Shown: positions 16,756 to 27,270 of the stretch, piece after piece
Numbering within the stretch: position 1 is the stretch's first letter
How the letters are laid out: the number at the start of each line of letters is the position of its first letter
Assembly (NCBI GenBank): GCA_002424545.1
Contig: DIKL01000040.1
Coordinates: forward strand, 1 to 45,039
DNA from: Syntrophaceae bacterium UBA5619
GTDB lineage: Bacteria > Desulfobacterota > Syntrophia > Syntrophales > UBA5619
DNA length: 45,039 nt
Direction of reading: 5' to 3'
Notes under the pieces: generated by a model
Databases searched by the model: none
The model's input: only the letters and a program-made list of their open reading frames with translations
What the model was told of the DNA's origin: nothing
Made by a program: the position numbers and the translations under genes

Positions 16756-17391
16756 ATGAAGATCCGGGGAACGACCATCCTTGCCGTACGGCATCGGGGA
16801 AAGGTGACCGTGGCGGGGGACGGCCAGGTGACGCTCGATACGACGGTCATGAAACACGGGGCGAGAAAGGTGAGGCGCCTCTACCACAATCAGGTGATTG
16901 TAGGCTTTGCGGGGGCGACCGCGGACGCCTTCACGCTTTTCGACCGTTTCGACCAGAAGCTCGAACAGTACAAGGGAAACCTGCTGCGGGCGGCCGTCGA
17001 GCTGACCAAGGACTGGCGGACGGACCGGATTCTCCGTCATCTGGAGGCGCTGATGATCGCGGTCAGCCGGGAATCCTTTCTGATCATTTCCGGAAACGGC
17101 GATGTGATCGAATCGGACGACAATGTCATGGCCATCGGTTCCGGGGGACCGTACGCGCTGGCAGCCGCCCGGGCGATGGTCCGTTATTCCGATCTGACGG
17201 CGACGGAGATCGCCCGGGAGTCGGTGAAAATCGCATCTGAAATCTGCATCTATACAAACGACCATATCACCGTAGAGGAGATCGATCTGGAAGAAGAACC
17301 GGCAGCGGAGACGGATATAAAACCAGCGGGGACGGATTTCAAATCTCGCCCCAAAAAAGATCAGAAAAAGGATGACCATGTCGCCGGATGA
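16756..17391 (+). CDS. hslV: ATP-dependent protease peptidase subunit HslV with C-terminal extension
   Basis: HslV is the proteolytic core of the HslUV protease, a threonine peptidase. After the short MKIRG propeptide the catalytic Thr starts [57 protein letters not shown] and [14 protein letters not shown] are the family landmarks, ending at [12 protein letters not shown]. Most HslV proteins stop there (about 175 residues), while this one adds about 33 residues rich in Glu, Asp, Lys and Pro ([18 protein letters not shown] and [10 protein letters not shown]). The tail's DNA contains a near-palindrome at 17328-17352. The gene overlaps the hslU start, as often seen in this pair. Confidence 0.95.
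   Translation: MKIRGTTILAVRHRGKVTVAGDGQVTLDTTVMKHGARKVRRLYHNQVIVGFAGATADAFTLFDRFDQKLEQYKGNLLRAAVELTKDWRTDRILRHLEALMIAVSRESFLIISGNGDVIESDDNVMAIGSGGPYALAAARAMVRYSDLTATEIARESVKIASEICIYTNDHITVEEIDLEEEPAAETDIKPAGTDFKSRPKKDQKKDDHVAG
17328..17352. repeat. 25-base near-palindrome in the hslV tail
   Basis: The sequence reads GGGG, a three-base mismatch, GATTT, a central C, AAATC, a second mismatched triplet and CCCC. The outer four and inner five positions pair exactly, while the three between them do not. An A-run follows. Palindromes of this GGGG...CCCC outline resemble dispersed repeat elements, but only one copy is visible in this window, so assignment to a family is inference. It lies inside the coding tail of HslV. 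Confidence 0.4.
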
Positions 17392-18760
17392 TTTGACACC
17401 GAGAAAAATCGTAGAAAAGTTGGATCAGTACATCATTGGACAGCACGAGGCGAAGCGGGCGGTTGCCATTGCGCTGCGGAACCGCTGGCGTCGACAGAAT
17501 GTACCTCAGGAGCTGGGGGAGGAGATCTCTCCCAAGAACATCATCATGATCGGGCCGACCGGGGTCGGCAAGACCGAGATCGCCCGAAGACTCGCGAAGC
17601 TGGACAACTCCCCCTTCATCAAGGTCGAGGCGTCCAAATTTACCGAGGTGGGATATGTCGGGCGAGACGTCGAATCGATCGTCCGCGATCTGCTGGAGCT
17701 TTCCATCGGCATGATCAAGACGGAAGAACAGGGCCGGGTTCGTGCAAAAGCCTCGGAACTGGCGGAAGACCGGCTGCTGGATATCCTCCTTCCGCCGAAG
17801 CCGGCGGAGAAGAAGGTGACCGACATGATCACCGAGGCGAACGGGACGACCCCGGTGACCGAATACATTCCCGAGCAGGATACGACCCGCGAGAAGCTTC
17901 GACGTCTGCTGCATGAGGGTCGTCTGGATGATCGCTTCGTCGAGATCGAGACGGCCGAGATCCGGAGCGGGCCGATGATTGAGATTTTCTCCTCCACAGG
18001 CATGGAGGACATGGGGCTGAACGTCAAGGATATGCTGGGAAACCTTTTCCCCCAGAAGAAGAAAAAGCGGCGGGTAAAGGTGCCCGAGGCACTGCGGATT
18101 CTGGCCGAAGAGGAGGCCCAGAGGCTCGTCGACATGGACAAAGTGACGAAGACGGCCATCGAACGGGTCGAACAATCGGGGATCGTCTTTCTCGACGAAA
18201 TCGACAAGATCGTTGGAGGGGACGGGACGCACGGGCCGGACGTCTCCCGGGAGGGGGTGCAGCGGGACCTCCTGCCCATTGTCGAAGGGTCGACCGTGAA
18301 TACCCGCCACGGGATGGTCCGGACCGATCACATCCTGTTCATCGCGGCCGGGGCCTTCAGCGCGACCAAGCCGTCGGATCTGATCCCCGAGTTGCAGGGA
18401 CGCTTTCCGATCCGCGTGGAACTGAACTCGCTGGGCCGGGACGAATTTATCCGGATTCTCACCGAACCCCACAATGCCCTGGTCAAACAGTATACCGAGA
18501 TGATGGCGACCGAAGGGGTCAGGATCGTATTTACGGAGGATGCGATCGCGGCGATCGCGGAGACGGCGACGCTGGTGAACGACCGGATGGAGAATATCGG
18601 AGCGCGACGTCTCTACACGATCATGGAGAGCCTGCTGGACACGGTCTCCTTCGAGGCCCCGGAGATGAAGGGTCGGGAGATGGTGATCGACGCCGATTAC
18701 GTGTCCGAACAGTTGGATGAGATTGTCGAAGATGAGGATCTGAGCCGGTATATTCTGTAG
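17378..18760 (+). CDS. hslU: ATP-dependent protease ATPase subunit HslU
   Basis: HslU is the AAA+ unfoldase of HslUV. The 460 residues include [20 protein letters not shown] at the start, the Walker [18 protein letters not shown] near residue 60, [14 protein letters not shown], the long I-domain (residues about 110-235), Walker [15 protein letters not shown] near 265, [12 protein letters not shown] (sensor and arginine-finger region) and the sensor-2 Arg in [14 protein letters not shown]. The C-terminus ends DEDLSRYIL, the type that docks into HslV. I prefer ATG 17378, with AAGGA about 6 bases upstream, over ATG 17372. It overlaps the end of hslV by 14 bases. Confidence 0.96.
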   Translation: MSPDDLTPRKIVEKLDQYIIGQHEAKRAVAIALRNRWRRQNVPQELGEEISPKNIIMIGPTGVGKTEIARRLAKLDNSPFIKVEASKFTEVGYVGRDVESIVRDLLELSIGMIKTEEQGRVRAKASELAEDRLLDILLPPKPAEKKVTDMITEANGTTPVTEYIPEQDTTREKLRRLLHEGRLDDRFVEIETAEIRSGPMIEIFSSTGMEDMGLNVKDMLGNLFPQKKKKRRVKVPEALRILAEEEAQRLVDMDKVTKTAIERVEQSGIVFLDEIDKIVGGDGTHGPDVSREGVQRDLLPIVEGSTVNTRHGMVRTDHILFIAAGAFSATKPSDLIPELQGRFPIRVELNSLGRDEFIRILTEPHNALVKQYTEMMATEGVRIVFTEDAIAAIAETATLVNDRMENIGARRLYTIMESLLDTVSFEAPEMKGREMVIDADYVSEQLDEIVEDEDLSRYIL

Positions 18761-19705
<945 letters not shown>

Positions 19706-19735
19706 TTCCGTCAAAAGATTTATCGAGGTACGAAA

Positions 19736-20926
19736 ATGGTTACGACGCAAGAATGGATCAACCTGTCCGACCGTTACATCATGTCCACCTACAAGCGTTT
19801 TCCGATCGTCCTGACGCGTGGTCTTGGGGTTCATGTCTGGGACAGCGACGGCCGCTGCTATCTCGATCTGGTCGCGGGAATCGCCGTCTGCGCGCTCGGG
19901 CATGCCCATCCCGCAGTCGTCGCCGCGGTCAAGGCGCAGGCGGAGAATCTTTTCCACGTCTCCAACCTGTACCATATCGCGCCGCAGATTCTGCTGGCGC
20001 GCCTTCTGGTCGAGAATACCCCGTTCGACAAGGTGTTCTTCTGCAACAGCGGGGCGGAGGCCAACGAGGCGGCAATCAAGCTTGCCCGGAAATACGCCTC
20101 TGAAAAGATGCCGGGGCGATACGAATTGATCACCATGCAGGACTCCTTCCATGGCCGGACATTGGCGACAGTGACGGCCACGGCGCAGGAGCGGTTCCAT
20201 GTCGGCTTTGAGCCGCTTCCCGCGGGATTCCGGTACGTCCCCTATGATGATCTTCCCGCGCTGGAGGCGGCCGTGACGGATCGGACCTGCGGCGTCATGG
20301 TCGAGCCGATTCAGGGGGAGAGCGGCGTCGTCATTCCCTCTCCCGGCTATCTCCAGGGGATCCGGCGGATCTGCGACGAGAAGGGACTGCTGATGATTGC
20401 CGACGAGGTCCAGACGGGGATCGGCAGGACGGGGACGCTCTTTGCCTGCGAACAGGAAGAGGTGATTCCGGACATCATCACGGCGGCGAAGGCGCTGGGA
20501 AACGGTTTTCCGATCGGGGCGTGTCTGGCAAAGGAAAAAATAGCCGCGGCCTTCGTTCCGGGAAGCCACGGATCGACATTCGGCGGCAATCCCCTGGCCT
20601 GCGCCGCCGCCCTGGCGACGCTCCAGACCATCCTCGAAGAGGGGATCGTCGATCACTGCCGGAAGGTTGGAGCCTACTTTCTCTCCCGCCTCGAGAAAAT
20701 CAAGGAGCAACATTCCCAAATCAAGGCAGTCCGCGGACGGGGGCTGATCCTCGCCGTCGAGCTGACGGTTCCCGGCGCGGAGACGGTTTCGAAGTGCATG
20801 GAAAAAGGGATGCTCATCAATTGCACCAATGGAAATGTTCTGAGGTTTGTGCCGCCTCTGATCATGACAAAACAGGATGTGGACAAGGCTGTCGGCATCC
20901 TGGACGGGGTTCTGGACGGGAAATGA
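19736..20926 (+). CDS. argD: Acetylornithine aminotransferase
   Basis: A PLP-dependent class-III aminotransferase that converts N-acetylglutamate semialdehyde to N-acetylornithine; many homologues also serve N-succinyl-diaminopimelate synthesis. The 396 residues include YLDLVAGIAVCALGHAHPAV, FCNSGAEANEAAIKLARKY, SFHGRTLATVTATAQER, VEPIQGESGV, LMIADEVQTGIGRTG and the Lys-containing DIITAAKALGNGFPIGAC. The start is ATG 19736, with GAGG about 8 bases upstream. It is the last gene before a hairpin and a new promoter; argF, often next, is not here. The aminopimelate role is possible because lysA, dapA and dapB follow. Confidence 0.95.
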   Translation: MVTTQEWINLSDRYIMSTYKRFPIVLTRGLGVHVWDSDGRCYLDLVAGIAVCALGHAHPAVVAAVKAQAENLFHVSNLYHIAPQILLARLLVENTPFDKVFFCNSGAEANEAAIKLARKYASEKMPGRYELITMQDSFHGRTLATVTATAQERFHVGFEPLPAGFRYVPYDDLPALEAAVTDRTCGVMVEPIQGESGVVIPSPGYLQGIRRICDEKGLLMIADEVQTGIGRTGTLFACEQEEVIPDIITAAKALGNGFPIGACLAKEKIAAAFVPGSHGSTFGGNPLACAAALATLQTILEEGIVDHCRKVGAYFLSRLEKIKEQHSQIKAVRGRGLILAVELTVPGAETVSKCMEKGMLINCTNGNVLRFVPPLIMTKQDVDKAVGILDGVLDGK

Positions 20927-20934
20927 AACGGTCG

Positions 20935-20960
20935 CCGGGAACGCCGTCGAGCGTTCCCGG
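20935..20960 (+). terminator. 10-bp hairpin after argD, T-poor
   Basis: A perfect 10-bp stem (CCGGGAACGC with GCGTTCCCGG, loop CGTCGA) follows the argD stop by 9 bases. The position suits transcription termination before a new promoter, but there is no T-run, so it could also be a factor-dependent stop or an RNA-stabilising hairpin. Confidence 0.5.
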
Positions 20961-20991
20961 ACGAATGCCACGGCAATCAAGACGTTTCGCC

Positions 20992-21020
20992 TTGACCTGA
21001 ATGGTTTCAACGGCTATGAT
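20992..21020 (+). promoter_or_regulatory. Sigma-70-type promoter for argG
   Basis: TTGACC (20992-20997), a 17-base spacer, and TATGAT (21015-21020) form a near-consensus promoter 77 bases before the argG start. It lies directly downstream of the hairpin that follows argD, so the argG-argH-lipoprotein-lysA-dapA-dapB block probably has its own transcription start. No operator was identified. Confidence 0.65.
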
Positions 21021-21097
21021 CAAACCGTTCGACCGGGTTCCGGACGAACGGGAAAATATCAACGAAGAGGTGCATCGGCACCGGAGGGGAATGAATC

Positions 21098-22309
21098 ATG
21101 AGTGAGGTGAAGAAGGTCGTTCTCGCCTATTCGGGAGGACTGGATACGTCCGTGATCGTGAGATGGCTGATCGAAACCTACGGGTGCGAGGTGATCTGCT
21201 TCGCCGCCGATGTCGGCCAGAAGGAAGAGCTCTCGGGTCTCCGCGAAAAAGCGATCAAAACCGGGGCAACCAAGATCTATATCGACGATCTGCGGGAGGA
21301 GTTTACGCGTGATTTCGTTTTTCCGGCGCTTCGGGCAAATGCGATTTACGAGGGGACCTATCTTCTGGGGACCTCCCTGGCCAGACCGCTGATCGCCAAG
21401 CGGCAGCTCGAGATCGCCAAGCTGGAAAACGCGGATGCCGTTTGTCACGGGGCGACGGGCAAGGGAAACGATCAGGTGCGCTTCGAGCTGACCTACATGG
21501 CGCTCAACCCGGCGATCCGGATCATTTCCGCCTGGAAGGACGAGCACTGGACCTTCGATTCGCGCGTCTCGATGATCGATTACGCGGAGAAGCACGGGAT
21601 TCCCCTGCCGCTGACACGGGAGAAGCCCTACAGCAGCGACCGCAACCTGCTGCACATCTCCCACGAGGGAGGGATCCTCGAGGATCCGTGGGCGGAGCCG
21701 AAGGAGGACATGTTTATCCTTAGCGTTTCGCCGGAGGCGGCGCCCGACCGGGCGACCTACCTGGAAATCGGTTTTGAAAAGGGGAACCCCGTCTCGGTGG
21801 ATGGCGTGGCGATGACCCCGGCGGTCCTGCTCGATCACATGAACGCCGTCGCCGGGGCAAACGGGATCGGCCGCGTGGACATGGTGGAGAACCGTTTTGT
21901 CGGCATGAAGTCGCGCGGCGTATACGAGACGCCGGGCGGAACCGCGCTTTGGGCCGCCCATCGGGCCGTCGAATCGATCACGATGGACCGCGAGGTGATG
22001 CTGCTGCGGGATTCCCTGATTCCCAAGTATGCGCAGCTCGCCTACAACGGTTTCTGGTATGCCCCGGAGATGGAGGTTCTCCAGCGGTTCATCGATGACA
22101 CGCAGGAACGCGTCACCGGAACCGCGCGTTTGAAGTTCTACAAGGGAAATTGTATCGTTGTCGGAAGAAAATCACCGTTCTCTCTGTACAGCGAGGATTT
22201 CGCGACGTTTGAGAAGGATCGGGTGTACGACCAGAAGGATGCGACCGGATTCATCCGCTTGAACGCGCTTCGCCTGCGGATTCTGGCGATGATCAACGCG
22301 CGGGGATGA
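21098..22309 (+). CDS. argG: Argininosuccinate synthase
   Basis: ArgG joins citrulline and aspartate with ATP to give argininosuccinate. The 403 residues show the PP-loop [85 protein letters not shown] and [24 protein letters not shown] lies 6-10 bases before ATG 21098. It starts a transcript with its own promoter. Citrulline must come from an ArgF or carbamoyltransferase encoded elsewhere, because none is in the window. Confidence 0.97.
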   Translation: MSEVKKVVLAYSGGLDTSVIVRWLIETYGCEVICFAADVGQKEELSGLREKAIKTGATKIYIDDLREEFTRDFVFPALRANAIYEGTYLLGTSLARPLIAKRQLEIAKLENADAVCHGATGKGNDQVRFELTYMALNPAIRIISAWKDEHWTFDSRVSMIDYAEKHGIPLPLTREKPYSSDRNLLHISHEGGILEDPWAEPKEDMFILSVSPEAAPDRATYLEIGFEKGNPVSVDGVAMTPAVLLDHMNAVAGANGIGRVDMVENRFVGMKSRGVYETPGGTALWAAHRAVESITMDREVMLLRDSLIPKYAQLAYNGFWYAPEMEVLQRFIDDTQERVTGTARLKFYKGNCIVVGRKSPFSLYSEDFATFEKDRVYDQKDATGFIRLNALRLRILAMINARG

Positions 22310-22408
22310 ACCGGGCGGGGAGCGGATCGGCGACATGCGGGCCCGGGGCGGGAAGAGCTCCCGCCGACGGAAGGGTCATAACGGGAATCTTGACGGACGC
22401 AAACCGAT

Positions 22409-23785
22409 ATGAAGAGAGATGAAAAGCCCTGGGGCGGACGGTTCAGCGAGCCGACGAACCGCGGTGTGGAGACATTCACGGCCTCGATTCAATACGATCG
22501 TCGCCTCTATCGACAGGACATCGAGGGAAGCGTTGCGCATGCCCGGGCGCTTGCCAAGCAGGGAATCATCACGAAGGCCGAGGCCGATGCGATCCGGAAA
22601 GGGCTCCGGGAAATCCGTGCCGATATCGAGAAGGGGATCTTTGTGTTTCACCCCGACGACGAGGACATCCACATGGCCGTCGAAAAGGCGCTGACCGAAC
22701 GAATCGGAGAGGCCGGCGGGAAGCTTCATACGGGGCGAAGCCGCAACGACCAGATCGCTCTCGACATCCGTCTCTACCTGCGGGAGGAGATCGGACGGAT
22801 CATCGGGCTTCTTGGAGACCTGAAGGGTGGATTTGTCGAATCGGCCAAAAGGGAATTGGGTGTGATCGTCTCCGGCTACACCCACATGCAGAAGGCGCAG
22901 CCGGTCCTGTTGTCCCACTACCTGCTGGCCTTCCGGGAGATGCTGGACCGGGACGAGGCACGCCTCCGGGATTGCCTGAAGCGGGTGAACGTCATGCCGC
23001 TGGGCGCGGCGGCGATGGCCGGGACCGGGATTCCCATCGACCGGCGGTATATCGCCCGATTGTTGCGGTTTCCGGCAATGACCGTCAACAGCATGGATGC
23101 GGTGTCCGACCGGGATTTTGTTGCGGAGTTCATCTTTGCCGCGTCGCTCATCATGATGCACCTGAGCCGTTTCTGTGAGGACCTGATTCTTTGGTCCACC
23201 GACGAGTTCGGTTATGTCGAAATCGCGGACGCCTTCACGACGGGAAGCAGCATCATGCCCCAGAAAAAGAACCCCGACGTGGCGGAGCTGATCCGCGGAA
23301 AGACGGGGCGCGTCTGCGGGAACCTCGTCGCGCTGCTGACGCTGCTGAAGGGTTTGCCCATGACCTACAATCGCGACCTTCAGGAAGACAAGGAACCTCT
23401 CTTCGATACGGTCGATACCGTCGGGGCCTCCCTCGAAATCCTGACCGCGATGCTCGGACATCTGCGTTACAATCGGGAAAAAATGGAGGAAGGGGCGGGA
23501 GGAGGATTCTCCACGGCAACGGATCTGGCGGAATATCTGGTGATGAAGGGGGTGCCGTTCCGGGAGGCCCACGGCATCGTCGGACGGATTGTCGCGTTCT
23601 GCATCCGCAACGGAAAGAAACTGACCGGACTGACCCTTCGGGATTTCAAAAAGTTTCACAAGAGTATTGAAAAGGATGTGTTCCGGTGTCTGACCGTTCG
23701 ACAATCGGTCGACGCCAGGAAGGTCAACGGCGGGACGGCGGAACAGAACGTTCGCGAACGGATTGCGGAGATCGAACGACAATGA
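22409..23785 (+). CDS. argH: Argininosuccinate lyase
   Basis: ArgH splits argininosuccinate into arginine and fumarate, the last step of arginine synthesis. The 458 residues include WGGRFSEPTNRGVETFTASI, EDIHMAVEKALTERIGEAGG, KLHTGRSRNDQIALDIRLYL, YTHMQKAQPVLLSHYLLAF and the fumarase/aspartase signature GSSIMPQKKNPDVAELIRGK. There is no good Shine-Dalgarno before ATG 22409. The 99-base gap from argG contains a 7-bp GC hairpin (22347-22365). The stop overlaps the lipoprotein ATG by 4 bases (ATGA), so it is coupled to the next gene. Confidence 0.96.
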   Translation: MKRDEKPWGGRFSEPTNRGVETFTASIQYDRRLYRQDIEGSVAHARALAKQGIITKAEADAIRKGLREIRADIEKGIFVFHPDDEDIHMAVEKALTERIGEAGGKLHTGRSRNDQIALDIRLYLREEIGRIIGLLGDLKGGFVESAKRELGVIVSGYTHMQKAQPVLLSHYLLAFREMLDRDEARLRDCLKRVNVMPLGAAAMAGTGIPIDRRYIARLLRFPAMTVNSMDAVSDRDFVAEFIFAASLIMMHLSRFCEDLILWSTDEFGYVEIADAFTTGSSIMPQKKNPDVAELIRGKTGRVCGNLVALLTLLKGLPMTYNRDLQEDKEPLFDTVDTVGASLEILTAMLGHLRYNREKMEEGAGGGFSTATDLAEYLVMKGVPFREAHGIVGRIVAFCIRNGKKLTGLTLRDFKKFHKSIEKDVFRCLTVRQSVDARKVNGGTAEQNVRERIAEIERQ

Positions 23786-24246
23786 AAAACGGATGGTTCA
23801 TGCGCGGAGGGCTGATCGGTCTTGTGGTTGCGGTCCTGGTTTTCCCGGGATGCGGTAAAAAAGGAGATCCGATTCCATTTCCAGTGCAAGTGAAATCGAC
23901 GCAGCAGCGGATAGCCGATCTCAGTGTCGCTTCCATTCCCGAGGGAATGCTTCTCCGCTGGTCCATGCCGGGGACGGAGACCAAAACCGACGGCTTCCGG
24001 ATTTTTCGGAGTGAAACGGCGGCCGCCGAGGCGTGTCCCGGGTGTCCTCAAGACTACCGACTTCTGATCATGTTGCAAGCCGCCGATCAGCGTCTGGTCA
24101 GAGATGGGGCAACCGGGGGGTTCCGTTACGTCGACATGACCGTCAAGGAGGACCATTTCTATTCCTATCAGGTGTCGGCATGCGACCCCCGGGGCCAATG
24201 CGTGGAGCCGTCGAAACCGGCCCAACAGATTCGGGAGAAACGTTGA
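23782..24246 (+). CDS. LptM-like lipoprotein with fibronectin-III-like region
   Basis: The 154-residue protein has a signal sequence (LIGLVVAVLVFPGCGKKGDP) with the lipobox Cys followed by GKKGDPIPF, similar to the CGxKGPLYLP head of LptM/YifL lipoproteins, which are often placed before lysA or dapF. LptM helps assemble the LPS translocon at the outer membrane. Unlike the very short LptM, this protein continues with a beta-rich Fn3-type segment (EGMLLRWSMPGTETKTDGFR and YVDMTVKEDHFYSYQVSA). Cys pairs (AACPGC-like and SACD) occur in the body. ATG 23782 overlaps the argH stop. The LptM role is inference; the lipoprotein nature is clear. Confidence 0.75.
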   Translation: MKNGWFMRGGLIGLVVAVLVFPGCGKKGDPIPFPVQVKSTQQRIADLSVASIPEGMLLRWSMPGTETKTDGFRIFRSETAAAEACPGCPQDYRLLIMLQAADQRLVRDGATGGFRYVDMTVKEDHFYSYQVSACDPRGQCVEPSKPAQQIREKR

Positions 24247-24283
24247 TCCAATCGGGCTGACAAGAACAAAAGAGAAAAGGATC

Positions 24284-25543
24284 ATGAATCATTTCCAATA
24301 TCGGGATCATTCCCTCTACTGTGAAGATGTTGCGGTGGAGGCCATCGCGCGGAAGGCGGGAACACCCTTCTATCTCTACAGCCATCGAACGCTGCGACAC
24401 CACTTCCGGGTCTTTGACGGGGCATTTGCGGATCTCCCCCATATCGTCTGCTTTGCGGCCAAGGCCAATTCAAATACGGCAATTCTGCGGCTGTTCGCCC
24501 GTGAAGGGGGCGGGGTGGATCTCGTCTCCGGCGGGGAGCTCTACCGCGCGCTGAAGGCCGGCATCGATCCGGGGAAAATGGTCTATTCCGGGGTGGGAAA
24601 GCGCGACGATGAGATTGACTTTGCGCTGCAATCCGGAATTCTGATGTTCAACGTCGAGTCGGTTCAGGAATTGGAGGCGATCAGCAAACGCGCGGAGATA
24701 CTGGGCGTCCGGGCGGGAATCGGCCTCCGGGTCAATCCGGACGTCGATCCCGAGACGCATCCCCACATCTCCACGGGCCTCAAGGAAAACAAATTCGGGA
24801 TCGACGTCGAGGCGGCCTTCGCCGCGTACCGGCGCGCCTCCGTTCTGAAGCATCTGGACATCAAGGGGGTGAGCTGTCACATCGGTTCTCAAGTTACGAA
24901 GATCTCGCCCTTTATCGATGCGCTCAGACGCCTGAAGGAACTGATCCGGCATCTCCGCGAAGAGGGGATCGCCATTCGCTATCTCGATTTGGGCGGCGGC
25001 CTCGGGATAACCTATGATCAGGAAACCCCGCCGCAACCCTCGGAGTATGCCCGGGCGATCATCGAAGCATCCCGGGATCTGGACTGTACGTTCATTTTCG
25101 AGCCCGGCCGGGTCATCGTCGGCAATGCCGGCATTCTGGTGACCCGCGTTCTCTATACCAAGGAAAACGAGGGAAAGCGGTTCATGATCGTCGATGCGGG
25201 GATGAATGACCTGGTGCGACCCAGCCTCTACGGTTCATACCACCACCTCCAGCCGGTGATTCAACGGGAAAGAGAGGATGTCGTCGCGGATGTCGTCGGT
25301 CCGATCTGTGAATCGGGGGATTTTCTGGCGAAGGGGCGAACCATGCCGGCGCTGGATCGGGGAGAACTCCTTGCGGTGATGAGCGCCGGCGCATACGGTT
25401 TTACAATGTCCTCCAACTACAATTCCCGTCCAAGGGTGCCGGAAATTCTGGTCCGGGATGATCGCTGGTATGTCATCAGACGGCGGGAGAGCTACGATGA
25501 CCTGATCCGGGGGGAAGAGATCCCCGATTTTATGAACGCCTGA
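24284..25543 (+). CDS. lysA: Diaminopimelate decarboxylase
   Basis: A PLP enzyme that decarboxylates meso-diaminopimelate to L-lysine. The 419 residues show TPFYLYSHRTLRHHFRVFDG, the PLP Lys in VCFAAKANSNTAIL, GAGVDLVSGGEL-type GGGVDLVSGGELYRALKAG, GLRVNPDVDPETHPHISTGL, SCHIGSQVT, YLDLGGGLGI, FEPGRVIVGNAG and GPICESGDFLAKG. The start is ATG 24284 with AAAAGG just upstream. It sits after the lipoprotein and 19 bases before dapA, which makes precursors of the same pathway. Confidence 0.97.
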   Translation: MNHFQYRDHSLYCEDVAVEAIARKAGTPFYLYSHRTLRHHFRVFDGAFADLPHIVCFAAKANSNTAILRLFAREGGGVDLVSGGELYRALKAGIDPGKMVYSGVGKRDDEIDFALQSGILMFNVESVQELEAISKRAEILGVRAGIGLRVNPDVDPETHPHISTGLKENKFGIDVEAAFAAYRRASVLKHLDIKGVSCHIGSQVTKISPFIDALRRLKELIRHLREEGIAIRYLDLGGGLGITYDQETPPQPSEYARAIIEASRDLDCTFIFEPGRVIVGNAGILVTRVLYTKENEGKRFMIVDAGMNDLVRPSLYGSYHHLQPVIQREREDVVADVVGPICESGDFLAKGRTMPALDRGELLAVMSAGAYGFTMSSNYNSRPRVPEILVRDDRWYVIRRRESYDDLIRGEEIPDFMNA

Positions 25544-25562
25544 CAGGGCAAGGAGGTTTTTT

Positions 25563-26435
25563 ATGATTGGAGGCGCCATCGTCGCGATTGTGACGCCGTT
25601 CAGGGATGGAAAAGTCGATGAGAAGGCTCTGCGCGGCCTCATCGAAGAGCAGATCGCTCACGGGACGGACGGGATCGCCCCCTGCGGCACCACGGGTGAA
25701 TCCACGACCCTCTCCCATGAGGAGCATGACCGCGTGATTGAGATTACGGTCGAGGCGGTGAACAAAAGGGTGCCGGTGATCGCCGGGACCGGTTCCAACA
25801 GCACGGCGGAGGCGATCCGTCTGACGAAGCATGCCTGGAAGGCCGGGGCCGACGCGGCACTGATGGTCTGCCCGTATTACAACCGTCCGACCCAGGAGGG
25901 CCTCTACCGTCATTATCGGGCCATCGCGGAAGAAGTGCCGATTCCCATCGTCATCTACAACATTGCGGGACGGACGGGGGTGAATATGCAGACGGAAACC
26001 CTGGCCAGACTGGCCGAGATTCCGAACATCGTCGGCGTGAAGGAAGCCTCCGGCTCGCTCAAGCAGATGAGCGACGTGATCCGTCTGTGCGGTCCCGATT
26101 TTTCCGTTCTTTCCGGGGACGACATCTTCACGCTGGCCCTGATGGCTCTCGGCGGCACGGGCGTCGTCTCCGTCATCTCCAACATTGTCCCGGGAGATAT
26201 GGCCGAGCTGGTCGATGCCTTTGCGGCCGGTGACCTGGCGAAGGCCCGGACGCTCCATCACAGGATGAGTCCGCTGATCGACGCCCTGTTTGTGGAAACG
26301 AATCCGATTCCGGTCAAGGCGGCCCTCGCGATCATGGGGAAGATCGACTATGAACTTCGCCTTCCCCTCTGCCGGATGGGGGAGGGAAACGAGGCGATCC
26401 TCAAAAAGGCAATGCGGCAATACGGTTTGATATAG
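25563..26435 (+). CDS. dapA: 4-hydroxy-tetrahydrodipicolinate synthase
   Basis: DapA condenses pyruvate with aspartate semialdehyde, the first committed step to diaminopimelate and lysine. The 290 residues match the family: AIVAIVTPFRDGKVDEKAL, GTDGIAPCGTTGESTTLSHE, VIAGTGSNSTAEAI, MVCPYYNRPTQEGLY (catalytic Tyr) and NIVGVKEASGSLKQ (Schiff-base Lys). AGGAGG lies 7-8 bases before ATG 25563. lysA lies upstream and dapB downstream in one run. Lysine feedback inhibition varies in this family and cannot be read from the sequence. Confidence 0.97.
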   Translation: MIGGAIVAIVTPFRDGKVDEKALRGLIEEQIAHGTDGIAPCGTTGESTTLSHEEHDRVIEITVEAVNKRVPVIAGTGSNSTAEAIRLTKHAWKAGADAALMVCPYYNRPTQEGLYRHYRAIAEEVPIPIVIYNIAGRTGVNMQTETLARLAEIPNIVGVKEASGSLKQMSDVIRLCGPDFSVLSGDDIFTLALMALGGTGVVSVISNIVPGDMAELVDAFAAGDLAKARTLHHRMSPLIDALFVETNPIPVKAALAIMGKIDYELRLPLCRMGEGNEAILKKAMRQYGLI

Positions 26436-26450
26436 GCAAAGGGGGCTACC

Positions 26451-27257
26451 ATGGTCAAGGCCGTCGTAACGGGCGCCGCGGGCCGGATGGGGGGGAGGAT
26501 CATCAGCCTGATCGCTCAAACCGAGGGGATCGAAGTGGCGGGTGCCGCAGAACGCCCGGGACACCCCGCCATCGGCCGTGACGCCGGAGAAAACCTCGGA
26601 ATCGACCGGACGGGGGTCCGGATCGGCGATTCCCTCGAGGGCTGCATCGAACGGGGGGATGTGGTGATCGATTTTACCGCCCACGATGTCTCCCTGGGGC
26701 ATCTCGAGACGGCCGCTTCCGCAGGAAAGGCGATCGTGATCGGAAGCACCGGCTTTACGGCGCGGGAAATGGAACGCGTCCGGGAACTGGCCCCGTCCGT
26801 TCGTTGCGTATTGACGCCGAACATGAGCGTGGGCGTGAATGTCATGCTGAAGGTCTTGGCGGATGTTTCGACCATCCTCGGGGATGATTACGATGTGGAG
26901 ATCGTCGAGGCGCATCATCATCTCAAAAAGGACGCCCCGAGCGGCACGGCGATCAGGATGGCGCAGATGATCGCGGATCGGCTTGGACGGGATCTCGAGC
27001 GGGTCGGCGTTTACAGCCGTCAGGGCATGGTCGGTGAACGGGGAAAGGCGGAGATCGGAATCCAGTCCGTCCGGGCCGGGGACATCATTGGGGAACATAC
27101 GGTGATCTTCGGCGGAACGGGGGAAAGGCTGGAATTTATCCACCGGGCGCACAGCCGGGATAATTTTGCCCGCGGCGCGATCCGGGCCGCCCGCTGGCTC
27201 GTTGAGAAAAAAAACGGTCTTTACGACATGCAGGATGTGCTGGGGCTGAAGGCCTGA
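26451..27257 (+). CDS. dapB: 4-hydroxy-tetrahydrodipicolinate reductase
   Basis: DapB reduces the DapA product to tetrahydrodipicolinate with NAD(P)H. The 268 residues begin with the dinucleotide motif VTGAAGRMGGRIISLIAQTE, followed by VIGSTGFTAREME, LTPNMSVGVNVMLKVL and the signature EAHHHLKKDAPSGTAIRMAQ with the active-site His and Lys, and end with NFARGAIRAARWL. AAAGGGGG lies a few bases before ATG 26451. It lies 15 bases after dapA. The next expected enzyme (dapL or dapD/E) is not in the window, and folK follows. Confidence 0.97.
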   Translation: MVKAVVTGAAGRMGGRIISLIAQTEGIEVAGAAERPGHPAIGRDAGENLGIDRTGVRIGDSLEGCIERGDVVIDFTAHDVSLGHLETAASAGKAIVIGSTGFTAREMERVRELAPSVRCVLTPNMSVGVNVMLKVLADVSTILGDDYDVEIVEAHHHLKKDAPSGTAIRMAQMIADRLGRDLERVGVYSRQGMVGERGKAEIGIQSVRAGDIIGEHTVIFGGTGERLEFIHRAHSRDNFARGAIRAARWLVEKKNGLYDMQDVLGLKA

Positions 27258-27270
27258 ACGGCGGAGCAAA

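Noticed and set aside
22347..22365. A 7-bp GC hairpin between argG and argH, considered as attenuator or terminator
   Set aside because: No T-run, no leader peptide and no alternative pairing are visible; left as a note in the argH entry.
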